From contig NZ_JADMJO010000022.1 in the NCBI RefSeq assembly GCF_018780385.1, forward strand, positions 32,494 through 96,493: a stretch of 64,000 bases of DNA, given 5' to 3'. Position numbers and translations under genes: made by a program. The DNA comes from Hydrogenophaga sp. (GTDB lineage: Bacteria; Pseudomonadota; Gammaproteobacteria; Burkholderiales; Burkholderiaceae_C). Position 1 is the stretch's first letter, and every line of letters begins with the position of its first letter. Under the pieces are notes generated by a model. That model was not told the origin of the DNA and searched no databases. It was given only the letters and a program-made list of their open reading frames with translations. Below are positions 28,865 through 37,397 of this stretch, piece after piece.

Positions 28865-29635
28865 TCACGCGGTGGTCAAACGGCGCGACGCCATCTCCAG
28901 CAGCCCGTCAAAGATCAGGCCTTCCACCAGCTCGACCTGAAGGGCCATGCTGGGAGCCATCTTCCAGCCAGCGCCGCCGGTCATGAAACACACGGGTTCA
29001 TCGCCGCAATGGCGGCGCAGGTTGTCCACCATGCGCTGCACCGCGCCGGCAATGGCGAAGGTGCCGCCGCTGGTGAGCGCGTCGCTGGTGTTGGTGGGGA
29101 AGTCACGCACCTCGCCGGTGGGCACGTGCAGGCCGGCCGTGCCGGACTCGAGCGCGCGCAGCATGATGCCGTGGCCGGGCAGGATGATGCCGCCCAGAAA
29201 ACGCCCGTCGGTGTCGATGGCTTCCACCGTCACCGCGGTGCCCACCATCACCACCACACAAGGCCGCGCCAGGCCTCGCGAGACCAGGCGCTGGCGCGCA
29301 CCGATGATGGCGACCCAGCGGTCCGAACCCAACCGTGCCGGGTGGTCGTAGCCGTTGATCACCCCCGCTTCTGCATTGCCGGAGACCACCCACTGCGGGG
29401 TCACGTCCCACAGTTCAAGCTGCTCTTCAACCCGGCGTTTGACTGCATCCCCCGCCACCACACAGCCCAACACCCACTGCGGGGCGCCCAGGTCGGCCCA
29501 ATCACCTTCGGCCAGGGTTTCGATGTTTTCGAGAAACTGCGCACCCTGCGCGATCAGGCGTGAACCGGATCGCGGCTCCTCATACAGGGCCCATTTCAGG
29601 CGGGTGTTGCCAACGTCCAGGGCCAGAAAAGTCAT
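28865..29635 (-). CDS. coaX: Type III pantothenate kinase
   Basis: 256 residues; phosphorylates pantothenate in the first step of CoA synthesis. The ASKHA-fold phosphate loop [10 protein letters not shown] starts at residue 7, [12 protein letters not shown] supplies the conserved Asp region, and [13 protein letters not shown] and [15 protein letters not shown] are the PANK-III signatures. The start [11 protein letters not shown] is at 29635; the longer open frame is not conserved. Type III enzymes are not feedback inhibited by CoA. Confidence 0.93.
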   Translation of the reverse strand: MTFLALDVGNTRLKWALYEEPRSGSRLIAQGAQFLENIETLAEGDWADLGAPQWVLGCVVAGDAVKRRVEEQLELWDVTPQWVVSGNAEAGVINGYDHPARLGSDRWVAIIGARQRLVSRGLARPCVVVMVGTAVTVEAIDTDGRFLGGIILPGHGIMLRALESGTAGLHVPTGEVRDFPTNTSDALTSGGTFAIAGAVQRMVDNLRRHCGDEPVCFMTGGAGWKMAPSMALQVELVEGLIFDGLLEMASRRLTTA

Positions 29636-29688
29636 GCGCGGATTATGACCACGGCAACCCCGGGGGGTTTGCGCACTGCAGCATCGGA

Positions 29689-30357
29689 CTAAATCAGACC
29701 TATCCAACAGGCGCGCTGCACAGCCGCCAGCTTGTTGTCGGTCTTGAGCTTGCCCATGGCGTTGGCCAGGTGGTAGTTCACCGTGCGTTCCGAACAATCC
29801 ATGCGAACGGCGGTTTCGCGCGCCGTCAGCCCTTCAAACGCCATGTTCAGGCTTTCCAGCTCGCGGGGGCTCAAGCCCACGCGAGCTTCGGCGATGGCAC
29901 GGCGCAACATGGGCCAGATATTGAAAGCCGACCAGGCCAGCGCGGCCGCTTCGGAGCGATCGGCAAACGCCCGGGGGCTGAACATGAAACATTCAAAGGC
30001 GCGACCGGCGGGCAGGCTGAATGCCACGCGCACCAGTGTCTGGTAACCGTGTGCGAGCCACAGGCGGCGCCAGCGACTGGACTGTTCAAAAACGGATTTG
30101 GAGATGTCTTGCCAGGCCACGAGGGGCGCATCACTTTCGCGCCAACTGGCACCAAAATCGCGGCTGTCGGCCAAGGCCTGGGCGGCCGAGAGCAAGCGAG
30201 GGGGGTGCACCGCCAGCACCTCGCGCTCGTCTCTTCCGCCGGTGGGCGCCGGACCCAGCACCATGACGGCCTCAACGCCCTGATCATGCAGTGCGCAGAC
30301 CCAGTCGGCCAGGATGCTGTCCAGGCTGACACTGTCAAAGTTGACAGGTAAGGTCAT
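29689..30357 (-). CDS. LuxR-family regulator, quorum-sensing type
   Basis: 222 residues. The C-terminal ~60 residues are a LuxR helix-turn-helix ([20 protein letters not shown], then [20 protein letters not shown], closing [14 protein letters not shown]), closest in pattern to autoinducer-responsive LuxR/SdiA proteins. The N-terminal domain has the layout of an autoinducer-binding domain but is diverged ([22 protein letters not shown]). No luxI is in the window, so it would be a LuxR solo. It is divergent from the sensor kinase; a lux-box-like palindrome overlaps its first ten codons, fitting autoregulation. The ATG at 30357 has only a weak ribosome site. Confidence 0.82.
   Translation of the reverse strand: MTLPVNFDSVSLDSILADWVCALHDQGVEAVMVLGPAPTGGRDEREVLAVHPPRLLSAAQALADSRDFGASWRESDAPLVAWQDISKSVFEQSSRWRRLWLAHGYQTLVRVAFSLPAGRAFECFMFSPRAFADRSEAAALAWSAFNIWPMLRRAIAEARVGLSPRELESLNMAFEGLTARETAVRMDCSERTVNYHLANAMGKLKTDNKLAAVQRACWIGLI
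30330..30349. promoter_or_regulatory. Lux-box-like palindrome (box B), luxR/kinase divergent region
   Basis: CACTGTCAAAGTTGACAGGT: CTG-N10-CAG with core CTGTCA-AAGT-TGACAG. The core is the same as box A at 34066-34085 except for the four central bases. It lies 98 bases before the kinase TTG start, the right range for a LuxR activator site, and inside the 5' end of luxR. Confidence 0.7.
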
Positions 30358-30447
30358 GGTTTGAAACAGCCTGTTGCACAGACAATGGGGTACGTGTTTG
30401 GGCAGCCGGTGCGGGCAACGGGTGCTCGACGATCAAAGGAGTACATA

Positions 30448-31782
30448 TTGCCTCTGGACCGGTTGAGGTTGCACAGCGCCAAGGCGCGACTGTGGAGGTG
30501 GTTGCTGGACGAGGTGGTCCATGCACCCCTGGAACCCATTTTGCACCCATCCCGTGCACGGTTGCAGTACTTGGGTGCGTTCACCATTCTCGGCCATATC
30601 GCCTTTGGCTGGATCTGGATCGACCTGTTGCCGCAGCCCTACGAAAGCGTGCCTACCCGACTGGCCATGGCCAGCCTGGGCATCCCGCTGCTGTTCGGCA
30701 TGATCAATCGGGACCTCACCTCCAAGGCCACGATCTGGATCTTTTCCCTGGCCAGCTGGTTGCAGTTACCGATGTTCTTTTCCTGGATGTACTGGCTCAA
30801 CGACGGCAACGACGTCTGGCTGGCCAGCGTGTCCTGCATGCTGGTGATCTACTACCACCTCACCGACTGGCGGGTGGCCACATTGGGTGTTGTCGCGGGA
30901 GCGGGGCTCAGCCTGGGGCTGACACAGATGCTGGGAATACCGCTGACGGAAGCCGCCACACGGCCCGATCATCTGGTCGTGCTGGCCTTCGCATGGGGCG
31001 CGGCCGTGATGCTGGGGGCCTCCAGCGCCAACTTGCGCCGCACGCGCCTGATCAACACGCTCAGCACCATGGGCGTGATGGCGCATGAGCTGCGCACGCC
31101 GCTGGCCACCGTCCACCTGATGGGCGACGTGCTGCGCAACCTGTCGCAGCACGACTTGCCGGAGGCCAAACAGAAAAGGTTCGACGAGCTGGCCACCCGG
31201 TTGCAGAACCTGGTGCGCAGCATGAACCGGCAGATCGATACCCAGATATCGAATGCACAACTGATTCGACTGCCCCGCGACAAGTCCTCGATCCGCGCGG
31301 CCGAACTGGTGCAGGACGTGGTGCTGCACTACCCCTACCGCTCGTCCAGGGAGCGAGATTGTGTTCAGGTGCACATCCAGCAGGACTTTCACTTCGTTGC
31401 CTCCCGCCAGCTGTTCTCCCAGGTGCTCACCAATCTGATGAAGAACGCGCTGCACGCGCTGGCCTCGGCCAGCAATGCACCCAGTCCGGGCGACTTGCGG
31501 CTGGACGTGGGTGTGCACCACGGCAAGGGCCGCATTGCAGTATCTGACGACGGAATCGGCATTGCCCACGAACAGCAGACGAGAATCTTCGAACCGTTCT
31601 TTTCCACGCTGGCAGGTGCTGGCAACGGCCTGGGTCTGACGTTCTGCAAAAACGTGGTGGAAGCGGCGCAGGGAACTCTCAGCGTGCATTCGGAACCCGG
31701 CGTGGGCGCGGTGTTCATGATCGATCTTCCGATCCCGACCCCGACTCCCGCGACTTCATCCTCCCACTCGCTGACAACCTGA
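30448..31782 (+). CDS. Six-TM sensor histidine kinase, LqsS/CqsS-like
   Basis: 444 residues from a TTG start at 30448, which has AAGGAG six bases upstream; the frame is open from a TTG at 30361 but that start lacks a ribosome site. Six hydrophobic segments lie between about residues 40 and 192, followed by HisKA (MAHELRTPLA, His213) and HATPase (VLTNLMKNALHAL, VSDDGIGI, GAGNGLGLTF). There is no attached receiver, as in LqsS and unlike the hybrid CqsS. These kinases sense alpha-hydroxyketones made by CqsA/LqsA-type enzymes, one of which is encoded at 32756-34003. Its stop overlaps the regulator start (TGATG). Confidence 0.85.
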   Translation: MPLDRLRLHSAKARLWRWLLDEVVHAPLEPILHPSRARLQYLGAFTILGHIAFGWIWIDLLPQPYESVPTRLAMASLGIPLLFGMINRDLTSKATIWIFSLASWLQLPMFFSWMYWLNDGNDVWLASVSCMLVIYYHLTDWRVATLGVVAGAGLSLGLTQMLGIPLTEAATRPDHLVVLAFAWGAAVMLGASSANLRRTRLINTLSTMGVMAHELRTPLATVHLMGDVLRNLSQHDLPEAKQKRFDELATRLQNLVRSMNRQIDTQISNAQLIRLPRDKSSIRAAELVQDVVLHYPYRSSRERDCVQVHIQQDFHFVASRQLFSQVLTNLMKNALHALASASNAPSPGDLRLDVGVHHGKGRIAVSDDGIGIAHEQQTRIFEPFFSTLAGAGNGLGLTFCKNVVEAAQGTLSVHSEPGVGAVFMIDLPIPTPTPATSSSHSLTT

Positions 31783-32768
31783 TGGCACTGACGATCCCCT
31801 TATTCCACCGTCCTGGCAGCATCCTGTTTCTGGACGATGACACCGACTACCTCGACATGCTCGGTATGGTGATTCCGACGCATTGGCAGGTGGAACTGTT
31901 TTCGCGCCCGTCTGGGTTTGCGCAGCGCATGCAGCAGGAGCCTGCCCGGTGGGAAGCCGACGCCATGCTGCAGTTGCAGATGATCGAACGCTGGCGCCAG
32001 GGGCAGGCGCTGCTGCCGCAGATCCTGCGCTACTGGTCGGTGAACCCGGCGCGCTACCAGTTGGTGAAGACCTGCGTGGTCGACTACGCGATGCCCGGCA
32101 CCGACGGCTTGAAGGTGCTCAACACCCTGCTGGACTGGCCCGGCTCACGCGTGCTGCTGACCGGCCAGGCCGACGAGCAGATCGCGATCCAGGCCTTCAA
32201 CAACGGACTGATCGACCAATTCGTGCCCAAACAGACGACCGACATCACGCGCCACCTGATGGGTGTCTTGCGCAAGCTCATGCACGCACCCCACCCCCGC
32301 CTGAACACGCTGTGGCGCGGCGCGCTGCAGCCGTCGCAACAATCGCTGCTGCAGATTCCTTCCATCGCGCAGGCCTTGCAGACCTTCGCCAGCCAGAACT
32401 GGGTTGAATACGCCGTGCTGGGTGAGCCGTTTGGCCTGATCGGCCTGGACGGCGTGGGCGACGCACACTGGCTGCAGCTGGAGCCCACCAGCAGCCTCGC
32501 CGACCTGGCGGAACTGGCTGGCTCGGCCGGCCTGGGGTTCGACGTGGTGCGCGCTGTGCAGGCGGGCAACCAGCTGGCGGCCGTGGAACTGCACCAGCAG
32601 CTCAATCTGAGCGGACCGGTGCGCACTGCGCCGGCTTTCAGCCTGGGTGAGGACAAGCTGATCACGGCGGCGGTGTTCTCACTTGACGCCACGGACCTGC
32701 CGCATCCCATCTACGGCTACCGGCGCTTTCTGGACGCCGAAGGCCACCGCAGCGTTCAGGACAACTGA
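31782..32768 (+). CDS. Response regulator with expanded receiver domain, LqsR/JqsR-like
   Basis: 328 residues. Receiver residues are Asp18-20 (FLDDD), phospho-acceptor Asp101 (VVDYAMPGTDG), Thr in VLLTGQADEQ and Lys in FVPKQ. The spacing from Asp18 to Asp101 is about 83 residues, against about 44 in CheY, so roughly 40 helical residues are inserted. The C-terminal ~150 residues contain no helix-turn-helix that I recognise, as expected for the LqsR/JqsR type. It overlaps the kinase gene by one base and ends 13 bases inside the convergent synthase gene. Assignment as partner of the kinase rests on context. Confidence 0.78.
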   Translation: MALTIPLFHRPGSILFLDDDTDYLDMLGMVIPTHWQVELFSRPSGFAQRMQQEPARWEADAMLQLQMIERWRQGQALLPQILRYWSVNPARYQLVKTCVVDYAMPGTDGLKVLNTLLDWPGSRVLLTGQADEQIAIQAFNNGLIDQFVPKQTTDITRHLMGVLRKLMHAPHPRLNTLWRGALQPSQQSLLQIPSIAQALQTFASQNWVEYAVLGEPFGLIGLDGVGDAHWLQLEPTSSLADLAELAGSAGLGFDVVRAVQAGNQLAAVELHQQLNLSGPVRTAPAFSLGEDKLITAAVFSLDATDLPHPIYGYRRFLDAEGHRSVQDN

Positions 32769-34003
32769 GCGCAGGCCGCGCGGGCGCGCCGCGCAATTGG
32801 CCAGTCCCACGGCTTGACCACCGGCGCCAACTCACGCGCCACGGCGGCCACATGGTCGAGCTCGGCATCGGTGAGCGCTGCGTGCAGCGTGAGGCGCACC
32901 ATGGTGCGGTTGCGGCTGGTGGCCGGCGCACAGAACACCGCACCAAACACATCCCGCTCCTCCAGCAGATCGCGCAGCACCATGGTGGCGGGTTCGGTGC
33001 CAGCCTCCAGGGCGATGATCTGTTCGGTGCCTTGGTGGATCGGGTAACCCAGGTCGCTGAGCATGCCGCGCAACTGGCGCGTGTGGGCATGCAGGCGCGC
33101 GCGCTCGGTGTCGCTGCGGCGGATCACCTCCAGCGTGGCGTCCAGTGCGGCAATCTCGTGCGGCAGCAAGCACGAGCTGAACATGTTGGGGTAGCTGGTG
33201 CTCAGCACGTAGTTGCGCATGGCCGCGGGCACGCTCAGGAAACCGGCGCGTCCGGCGAACGCCTTGGCCAGGCTGGCGGTGATGAAGTGCACCCGGTGGC
33301 TCAAACCGAGCTCGGCGCACAGGCCCGCGCCCTGCGGGCCGTGCGTGCCCAGGGAATGCGATTCGTCCACCAGCGTCATGCAGCCCCAGCGCTCGGCCAC
33401 CTCCACCACCTGCACCAGAGGCGACACGGCGCCCGTGGTGCTGTAGATCGAATCCACCACGATCACACCGGCGCCGTGGCGCTGCACCAGCCGCTCCAGG
33501 TGTTCGGCGTCGTTGTGACGGAACGGGTGGGTGGTGGCCCCGGCGCGGCGCGCACCTTCCCACAGCGAGGTGTGGGCCAACGTGTCCATGTAGATCACGG
33601 TCTTTTCGTCGGCGATCGACTGCAGCAGGCCCAGATTGGCCGCGTAGCCCGACTGGCAGATGAGGCCGTCTTCCTGACCCAGCATGTGGGCGAGTTTGAG
33701 TTCGAGCTTGCGCGCGGGGTGTTCGTCAAGCAGGAACACGCCGGACTGGATGACGAACTCGGAGTCGGTCTTGATCGACAGCGTCTGCGCTTGAACGATC
33801 TCGGAATGGCCGGTGAGGCTGAGGTAGTCGTTGCCGTTGAGCCGCACCGCGCCGGGACCCGCCTCTCGGCCATGCAGCAGTGAGCGCCCGCTCCAGAGCG
33901 TGTCCCAACGGGTGGTGAATTCGCGCTGAATGCGCCCCGCCAGATGATCGGAGATCGGGGGGCTGGAGGGTGCCTTTTCCCGAGAGCAGGCCAACGACGT
34001 CAT
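32756..34003 (-). CDS. Alpha-hydroxyketone quorum-sensing autoinducer synthase (CqsA/LqsA/JqsA-like)
   Basis: 415 residues of the PLP-dependent alpha-oxoamine synthase family. Landmarks: RLNGNDYLSLTGH near 54, CQSGYAANLGLLQSI, LVDESHSLGTHGPQGAG (Asp213, His216) and the PLP lysine in ITASLAKAFAGRAG (Lys247). NGNDYL and the context separate it from BioF/KBL enzymes: CqsA-type enzymes condense an acyl-CoA with an amino acid or SAM to give alpha-hydroxyketone signals such as CAI-1 or LAI-1. Kinase and response regulator genes of the matching type are convergent with it. AAGGA precedes the start, and a lux-box-like palindrome lies 62 bases upstream. Confidence 0.87.
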   Translation of the reverse strand: MTSLACSREKAPSSPPISDHLAGRIQREFTTRWDTLWSGRSLLHGREAGPGAVRLNGNDYLSLTGHSEIVQAQTLSIKTDSEFVIQSGVFLLDEHPARKLELKLAHMLGQEDGLICQSGYAANLGLLQSIADEKTVIYMDTLAHTSLWEGARRAGATTHPFRHNDAEHLERLVQRHGAGVIVVDSIYSTTGAVSPLVQVVEVAERWGCMTLVDESHSLGTHGPQGAGLCAELGLSHRVHFITASLAKAFAGRAGFLSVPAAMRNYVLSTSYPNMFSSCLLPHEIAALDATLEVIRRSDTERARLHAHTRQLRGMLSDLGYPIHQGTEQIIALEAGTEPATMVLRDLLEERDVFGAVFCAPATSRNRTMVRLTLHAALTDAELDHVAAVARELAPVVKPWDWPIARRARAACAQLS

Positions 34004-34065
34004 GGAGCAATCCTTTTGGAATGGAAAACCCCATTGAAAAAGAAATTCGTGAAAAAACACACGAA

Positions 34066-34085
34066 CCCTGTCAGCCCTGACAGGG
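34066..34085. promoter_or_regulatory. Lux-box-like palindrome (box A) upstream of the autoinducer synthase
   Basis: CCCTGTCAGCCCTGACAGGG, a perfect 20-bp inverted repeat with 9-bp arms and the lux-box layout CTG-N10-CAG. Its proximal end is 62 bases before the synthase ATG. Core CTGTCA-N4-TGACAG is shared with box B at 30330-30349. Confidence 0.75.
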
Positions 34086-34179
34086 GTAGTGACGCTTTCT
34101 TCTCAAATTGCAGGCAAGTCGCGCGACCAGCGGTGGCCGACCAACTGCCTGGTAGCAGGGACCTCGCGCGCTTCAGCGC

Positions 34180-35304
34180 TCAGTTCTGGCGCCAGGGCAG
34201 CGCCCGGTGTCGCCAGCCACCTTGCTGCCCGCGGTGCGCATGCGCATCCGGATCACCCTCGAATCCCTCCAGGATGTTGTAGGCCTCCAGGCCGAGTTCG
34301 GTGGCGCGTTTGGCAGCGGCGATCGATCGCACGCCGCTGCGGCACAGCAACACGATCTTTTTGTCGCCGGCTGCCTGACGCACCTGCGCGTCGAAGTCGG
34401 GGTTCATCGCCATGCCGGGCCACTGCTTCCACGCCACCGGCACCGCGCCGGGCACGAAGCCGACCCACTCGCGCTCGGCATCGGTGCGCACGTCCACCAG
34501 CACAGCCTCGCCGGCCTGCACCCATTGCCACGCCAGTTGCGGCGTCACATCGCCCGCGTAGCTGCCCGTGTGCGGGCCGGCCGCGGGCCGGGGCTCCATG
34601 AACAGGACGCCGCCCGCGTCGTGACGCTGTCCCGACATGAGATTGGCAGGCACGGCCTCGTCGATGCGTCGGGGTTTGGGCAGATTGAGCGACTCCATCA
34701 AGGCGATGAACTCGGACTCGCTCTTGCCCGCGACACGTTCGTTGTGCTTCTTCTCGGCGCCGATGGTGGAGTGGTGACGACCGTGGTAGTCGTGTCCGGG
34801 CCAGACGGTGGTGTCCTCCGGCAGATTGAACAGCACCTGGGTGATGCTGTGAAAAAGGTCTTTTGCACTGCCCGACTGGAAATCGGTGCGGCCACAACCG
34901 CCGATGAGCAGCGTGTCGCCGGTGAACACGTGGTGCCTCCAGACCAGGCTCATGCTGCCGGCGGTGTGCCCCGGGGTGTGCAATGCACGCAGCACTTCCC
35001 CGCCAAAACTCAGCGTGTCGCCGTGCGCAAGCTGCACGCCGGCGGTACCGATGCCGCAACCTTGGGGCGCTGCCGTCTTCGCCCCTGCCAGTTCGGCCAG
35101 CTTGCCGGCGCTGGTGATGTGGTCCGCATGAGCATGGGTTTCCACCGTCCAGACCAGTTTCAGGCCGTACTCGCGCAGCACGGCGAGATCGCGCTCGATC
35201 TGGTCATCCACCGGGTCGATGATGAGGGCGTCGCGGGTGATCTGGTCGAACAGCACATAGGTGAAGGTGCTGGAGGCTGGATCGAAAAGCTGGATCGGTT
35301 TCAT
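34180..35304 (-). CDS. Persulfide dioxygenase (ETHE1-like) fused to rhodanese
   Basis: 374 residues. The N-terminal ~240 residues are a metallo-beta-lactamase fold with ETHAHADH (His57, His59, Asp61, His62), HTPGHTAGSM and FTGDTLLIGGCGRTDFQ, the ETHE1 signature for iron-dependent oxidation of glutathione persulfide. The C-terminal domain is a rhodanese with active-site Cys321 in LLCRSGVRS. Fusions of this kind detoxify sulfide or supply sulfite/thiosulfate in the cytoplasm. It lies behind the synthase on the same strand, but a functional link is not shown. Confidence 0.88.
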   Translation of the reverse strand: MKPIQLFDPASSTFTYVLFDQITRDALIIDPVDDQIERDLAVLREYGLKLVWTVETHAHADHITSAGKLAELAGAKTAAPQGCGIGTAGVQLAHGDTLSFGGEVLRALHTPGHTAGSMSLVWRHHVFTGDTLLIGGCGRTDFQSGSAKDLFHSITQVLFNLPEDTTVWPGHDYHGRHHSTIGAEKKHNERVAGKSESEFIALMESLNLPKPRRIDEAVPANLMSGQRHDAGGVLFMEPRPAAGPHTGSYAGDVTPQLAWQWVQAGEAVLVDVRTDAEREWVGFVPGAVPVAWKQWPGMAMNPDFDAQVRQAAGDKKIVLLCRSGVRSIAAAKRATELGLEAYNILEGFEGDPDAHAHRGQQGGWRHRALPWRQN

Positions 35305-35598
35305 GGCGCATAGCATGCCACTGCCCGGACTCTGTGGATTGACCCAAGTCGAATGCGACGTTGTTAGCATGCAAACTTGCACCGGACTTACACCCTGCTG
35401 ACGCAGCGGTTTTTTGCACACGAGATGCCCGACTCAAACAACCGCCACACGCACTTCGAGAGGCTTTTCGTACACCATTTTTACCCTATGGCAGGCGCAA
35501 CGTCAGACAAAGGAATCATGGTCGGTGAAAACCCTGTCGAGGGGGGCGAGCTGCGGGCCGCATGATGAACGACCTCAACCCAGACTGGAGACAAACAC

Positions 35599-36717
35599 AT
35601 GTCAGACAAGAAAACCGTGACATCACGCCGCGGCATGCTGAAGGGCGCGGCCGTTGCGGCAGGCGCCATGTCGGTGCCGATGATTGCGACCGCACAGACC
35701 ACGTCGCTGCGCTTCCAGAGCACCTGGCCCTCCAAAGACATCTTCCACGAGTACGCCCAGGACTTCGCCAAGAAGGTCAACGACATGGCGGGCGGCAAGC
35801 TCAAGATCGAAGTGCTGCCGTCGGGCTCCGTGGTGCCGGCTTTCCAGCTGCTCGAGGCAGTGGCCAAAGGCACGCTGGACGGCGGCCATGGCGTCGTGGC
35901 TTACCACTACGGCAAAAACTCGGCGCTCGCCCTGTGGGGTTCCGGCCCTGCGTATGGCATGGATCCCAACATGGTCCTGGCCTGGCACAACTACGGCGGC
36001 GGCAAGGCCCTGCTGGAAGAAATCTACGCCAGCCTGAACCTGGATGTGACCTCCTTCCTGTACGGCCCGATGCCCACCCAGCCACTGGGCTGGTTCAAGA
36101 AGCCTGTGGCCAAGGTGGCCGACATGAAGGGCCTGAAGTTCCGCACCGTGGGCCTGGCCGTTGACGTGTTCACCGAAATGGGCACCGCGGTGAACCCGCT
36201 GCCCGGGGGCGAGATCGTGCCCGCGCTGGACCGCGGCCTGATCGACGCAGCCGAGTTCAACAACGCATCCTCGGACCGCCTGCTGGGCTTCCCCGATGTG
36301 GTGAAGAACTGCATGCTGCAGAGCTTCCACCAGTCGGGCGAGCAGTTCGAAATCCTGTTCAACAAGACCAAGCTCAATGCCCTGCCGGCCGAGCTGAAGT
36401 CCATCGTCGACTACGCCGTGCAGGCGGCCAGTGCCGACATGAGCTGGAAAGCCATTCAGCGCAACTCGCAGGACTACATCGAGCTGAAGAAGCAAGGCGT
36501 GAAGTTCTACAAGACCCCCGACGCGATCCTGCGTGCGCAGCTCGAAGCCTGGGACAAGACCATCGCCAAGAAGGCTGGGGAAAACGCCATCTTCAAGAAG
36601 GTGCTGGATTCGCAAAAGGCATTTGCCCAGCGCGCCGGCCAATGGCAAAACGACTACATGGTCGATTTCAAGATGGCTTACAACCACTACTTCGGCAAAG
36701 GCGCCAAGAAGTCCTGA
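35599..36717 (+). CDS. TRAP transporter solute-binding protein, DctP/TakP type
   Basis: 372 residues with a Tat signal (TSRRGMLKGAAVAAG, cut near IATAQ). The mature DctP fold shows GGKLKIEVLPSGSVVPAF, LKFRTVGLAVDVFTEMG (the conserved carboxylate-binding Arg) and LPGGEIVPALDRGLIDAAE. The series is closest to TakP, which binds 2-oxo acids, but the residues after DAAE are FNNASSD in place of the aromatic pocket seen there, so the substrate may differ. GGAGA precedes the start. First gene of a dctPQM operon. Confidence 0.9.
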   Translation: MSDKKTVTSRRGMLKGAAVAAGAMSVPMIATAQTTSLRFQSTWPSKDIFHEYAQDFAKKVNDMAGGKLKIEVLPSGSVVPAFQLLEAVAKGTLDGGHGVVAYHYGKNSALALWGSGPAYGMDPNMVLAWHNYGGGKALLEEIYASLNLDVTSFLYGPMPTQPLGWFKKPVAKVADMKGLKFRTVGLAVDVFTEMGTAVNPLPGGEIVPALDRGLIDAAEFNNASSDRLLGFPDVVKNCMLQSFHQSGEQFEILFNKTKLNALPAELKSIVDYAVQAASADMSWKAIQRNSQDYIELKKQGVKFYKTPDAILRAQLEAWDKTIAKKAGENAIFKKVLDSQKAFAQRAGQWQNDYMVDFKMAYNHYFGKGAKKS

Positions 36718-36735
36718 TCGGACTTAGCTGTACTC

Positions 36736-36755
36736 GGGGCGCCTGCAGGCGCCCC
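36736..36755 (+). terminator. Intercistronic hairpin between dctP and dctQ genes
   Basis: GGGGCGCCTGCAGGCGCCCC is a perfect 20-bp palindrome followed by TTTCT. It resembles a weak intrinsic terminator and would reduce read-through into the permease genes or protect the binding-protein mRNA. Confidence 0.7.
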
Positions 36756-36776
36756 TTTCTGTTTCTGGAAATTCAC

Positions 36777-37397
36777 ATGCAAAAGTTGTTACTGGCGGTG
36801 GACCGCCTCTCCACCTGGTTCGGCAAGGCCTGCGCCTGGACCGTCATCGGACTCACGCTGTTGATCACCTGGGAAGTGTTCTCCCGCTATGTGCTCAACA
36901 CACCTCACGCCTGGGTGCTTGATGCCCAGATCATGTTGTACGGCGTGCTGTTCATGAGCGCGGGTGCCTACACGCTGGCCAAGAGTGGCCACGTGCGCGG
37001 TGACGTCCTTTATGGCTTTTTCAGCCCGCGCACTCAAGCCGGGTGGGACCTGGCCCTTTACATCCTCTTCTTCCTGCCCGGCATCGTGGCCCTGACCTAC
37101 GCCGGGTGGTTCTTTGCCAACGAATCACTCGCCATTCGCGAGCAGACCTTCAACGCCGATCCGCTGCCGGTCTACCCGTTCAAATTCGTCGTGCCGATCG
37201 CCGGCGCCTTCCTGCTGCTGCAGGGTTTCGTGGAAATCATCCGCTGCGTCATGTGCCTGCAGACCGGCGAGTGGCCCAAGCGTGAGGAGGACGTGGAAGA
37301 AGTGGACGTGGACAAACTCAAAGAAATGGTGAACGTGAAAGATGCCGACATTGATGCGCTGGACAGCCTCGTGGTGAAGCAGGGAGGCCAGCCATGA
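36777..37397 (+). CDS. TRAP transporter small permease (DctQ)
   Basis: 206 residues with four membrane segments (around 18-35, 45-65, 88-110 and 135-155) typical of DctQ. The opening WTVIGLTLLITWEVFSRYVL is the family signature. An acidic tail (KREEDVEEVDVDKLKEM) follows the last helix. The ATG at 36777 is used because the open frame upstream is the tail of dctP in another frame. Overlaps the large permease by 4 bases (ATGA). Confidence 0.9.
   Translation: MQKLLLAVDRLSTWFGKACAWTVIGLTLLITWEVFSRYVLNTPHAWVLDAQIMLYGVLFMSAGAYTLAKSGHVRGDVLYGFFSPRTQAGWDLALYILFFLPGIVALTYAGWFFANESLAIREQTFNADPLPVYPFKFVVPIAGAFLLLQGFVEIIRCVMCLQTGEWPKREEDVEEVDVDKLKEMVNVKDADIDALDSLVVKQGGQP

Noticed and set aside
30365..30375. 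AACAG-C-CTGTT palindrome in the luxR/kinase gap as another lux box
   Set aside because: Spacing of the half-sites does not give CTG-N10-CAG; too short to support on its own.
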